The notes below the pieces were generated by a model. That model ran no database searches. It was given only the letters and a program-made list of their open reading frames with translations, and had not been told where the DNA came from. From Gemmatimonadota bacterium (lineage in GTDB: Bacteria; Gemmatimonadota; Gemmatimonadetes; Gemmatimonadales; GWC2-71-9), in assembly GCA_029862935.1 (NCBI GenBank), contig JAOTWK010000149.1, positions 1 to 7,935 on the forward strand: a stretch of 7,935 nt of DNA, read 5' to 3'. Made by a program: the position numbers and the translations under genes. Below are positions 6,446 through 7,935 of this stretch, piece after piece. How positions within the stretch are numbered: position 1 is the first letter of the stretch; every line of letters starts with the position of its first letter.

Positions 6446-7935
6446 TCATTTGTAACCGAAGAGGATCGAGTAGATGATAAGTCCGATGATGAGCACGCCC
6501 ACCGCCAGGGCCGTGTAGCCGAACACGCGGATGGCGATGGCGCGGCGGCGGGAGATCTTGCGCGTGACCACGTACTTGCGCAGGTCGCCGCGCTCGCGGA
6601 GGTCCTCGATGGCGTCGGGACGGTCCTTCTTGTACTCCTTGAATCCCGTCAAGCCGGTGAATATCACCGTGTCCATGGGGAACGCTTCGGGGCGCAGGTG
6701 CGTGTTGAAGAAGTGGATGGTAAAAATAAACCCGACGGCCAGGAGCGCCTCGTCGCTGTGGACGATCGTCGCCACGTTGATCAGCGATCCCGGCATGAAC
6801 TTCGTGAAGAACTCGGGGAACCACAACATGAGGCCCGAGAGCCCGATCACGGCCACGCCCCAGAACACGGCCAGGTAGTCGAACTTCTCCCAGTACGTCC
6901 AGCGCCCGTACTGCGGCCGGGGGCCCTTGCCCCAGAACCACTTCATCGTCCCCACGAAGTCGCTCCAGTCCTTGCGGTTGAACATGAGCGAGTTCTTGCC
7001 AAAGGTGAGCTCGATCCACGACAGGCGCCGCTTGCGCTTGAGCCGCACCAGCGAGATCAAGTGGAAGGCGAAGTACCCGAACGTCACCACCGCCGCGGTG
7101 CGGTGGATGACACCGGCGTTCCTCACTCCGCCCAGCACGTCGGCGACTAAGCGCGTCCAGGCCAGGCCGGAGAACTTGAGCATCATGCCCGTCATCGCCA
7201 GCGAGAGAAAGCTCAGGATCACGAAAAGGTGTGTCCAACGCTGAGCGCTGGTGAAGCGCTGGACGTAGTAGCGGGTCATCTCCTCGCGCGCGTGCTTGCG
7301 CCGCTCGCGCATGGCACGGAAGGAGCGCGGGAGCCACATGAGCATGTGCACGCCGAAGAAGCTGAACACGCCGATCAGGAGCCCCGTCATCGCCCAGTAG
7401 GTGTAGTAGAGGACGGGGTAGCGCTCCGGGTCGTGGTGGGTGGCGTGCGTGAGGTAGCCGGTGAAACGCTCGTTGGCGTCGTCGTGGCACTTCTGGCAAG
7501 TGCCCACGATGTTGCGGAAGCCGACGGTCGAGGCGGGGTCGTCGTTGGCGAGGATCAGGTGCGCGCCGTGGCAATCCGAGCACCTGGCCGCGTCCATGTA
7601 CCCGAGCGTGTACGCCTTGCCGTGCATCGTTTCGAAGTAGGTCTCGGCCAGGTGCTCGTGGCACGATCCGCACTGCTCCGTGACCTCCGTGACGAAGGCG
7701 TCCTTCTCTACTTCGCCTATGGTGTGCGACGAGTGGCAGCTGGCGCAGTTGGGCAGGACATGCCCGTCTCTCATCCCATCCGGCGCGTAGTGGATGCTGC
7801 GGATGTAGTCCTTGTAGATGCCGCGGTGGCAAACGGCGCAGGTGGCGGCGATGCTGCTCGCGTTGACGCTCGAGCGCTCGTCCTTGTGCCCGAGGATCAT
7901 GTGGGAGCCGTGACAGTCAATGCAGATCGCGCTGG
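6446..7935 (-). CDS. Multiheme cytochrome c fused to cytochrome b membrane domain, second CbcL-like protein, 5'-truncated
   Basis: The frame stays open to the window edge and includes a CXXCH (CIDCH, 7910-7924) upstream of the ATG at 7900, so that ATG is not the start. Six CXXCH sites are visible (CIDCH, CAVCH, CASCH, CGSCH, CSDCH, CQKCH), followed by six predicted membrane helices. Helix 3 has IHR-X11-FH (codons 7103-7105 and 7061-7063), the same 14-residue His spacing as in the other fusion. Helix 5 has VHSDEALLAV with a second His 15 residues on, matching IHFYEAILAV there. Arg/Lys-rich loops after helices 1 and 3 face the cytoplasm. A sixth helix at the C-terminus replaces the acidic tail of the paralogue and would put the end FGYK in the periplasm. 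The likely role is a quinol:cytochrome oxidoreductase feeding the same periplasmic pool. It converges on the tetraheme gene and must have its own promoter outside the window. Confidence 0.9.
   Translation of the reverse strand, partial: SAICIDCHGSHMILGHKDERSSVNASSIAATCAVCHRGIYKDYIRSIHYAPDGMRDGHVLPNCASCHSSHTIGEVEKDAFVTEVTEQCGSCHEHLAETYFETMHGKAYTLGYMDAARCSDCHGAHLILANDDPASTVGFRNIVGTCQKCHDDANERFTGYLTHATHHDPERYPVLYYTYWAMTGLLIGVFSFFGVHMLMWLPRSFRAMRERRKHAREEMTRYYVQRFTSAQRWTHLFVILSFLSLAMTGMMLKFSGLAWTRLVADVLGGVRNAGVIHRTAAVVTFGYFAFHLISLVRLKRKRRLSWIELTFGKNSLMFNRKDWSDFVGTMKWFWGKGPRPQYGRWTYWEKFDYLAVFWGVAVIGLSGLMLWFPEFFTKFMPGSLINVATIVHSDEALLAVGFIFTIHFFNTHLRPEAFPMDTVIFTGLTGFKEYKKDRPDAIEDLRERGDLRKYVVTRKISRRRAIAIRVFGYTALAVGVLIIGLIIYSILFGYK

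Noticed and set aside
6231..7832. 533-codon minus-strand open frame overlapping the second fusion in another frame
   Set aside because: The product is Arg/Pro/His-rich with no domain, while the overlapping frame has six CXXCH sites and six membrane helices.

Overview
This window is a dense multiheme c-type cytochrome locus from a GC-rich (about two thirds G+C by eye), Gram-negative (diderm) bacterium. The diderm call rests on an outer-membrane beta-barrel gene, a lipoprotein cytochrome and several Sec-type signal peptides. The lineage cannot be fixed from sequence alone. The gene content fits metal-reducing or anaerobically respiring bacteria with porin-cytochrome conduits (Geobacter-like or uncultured phyla), but this is inference.

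Layout. (1) Bases 1-3441, plus strand: a three-gene porin-cytochrome set. It holds a 5'-truncated MtrA/DmsE-type periplasmic multiheme cytochrome (1-729), a short MtrB/PioB-like outer-membrane barrel (739-2301) and a lipoprotein multiheme cytochrome (2338-3441). A textbook hairpin terminator closes it (3476-3510). (2) Bases 3511-3686: a regulatory gap with two near-identical dyad sites 32 bp apart and a strong sigma-70-like promoter, the second site overlapping the -35. (3) Bases 3687-6385, plus strand: a two-gene operon of an 11-heme cytochrome c fused to a five-helix cytochrome b membrane domain, overlapping by 4 nt a tetraheme c554-type cytochrome. (4) Bases 6409-6445: a perfect 15-bp inverted repeat between convergent genes. 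(5) Bases 6446-7935, minus strand: a second cytochrome c/cytochrome b fusion, cut by the window edge.

Taken together the genes could form a complete electron path: quinol oxidation by either c/b fusion in the inner membrane, periplasmic transfer by the tetraheme protein, crossing of the outer membrane through the MtrA-like/barrel pair, and exit to the lipoprotein cytochrome. The window encodes 34 CXXCH motifs (8+5+11+4+6) plus two CX4CH motifs. The least ordinary points are the two CX4CH sites, the paired paralogous c/b fusions, the short barrel and the duplicated operator-like dyad. I found no RNA genes, insertion sequences or CRISPR.
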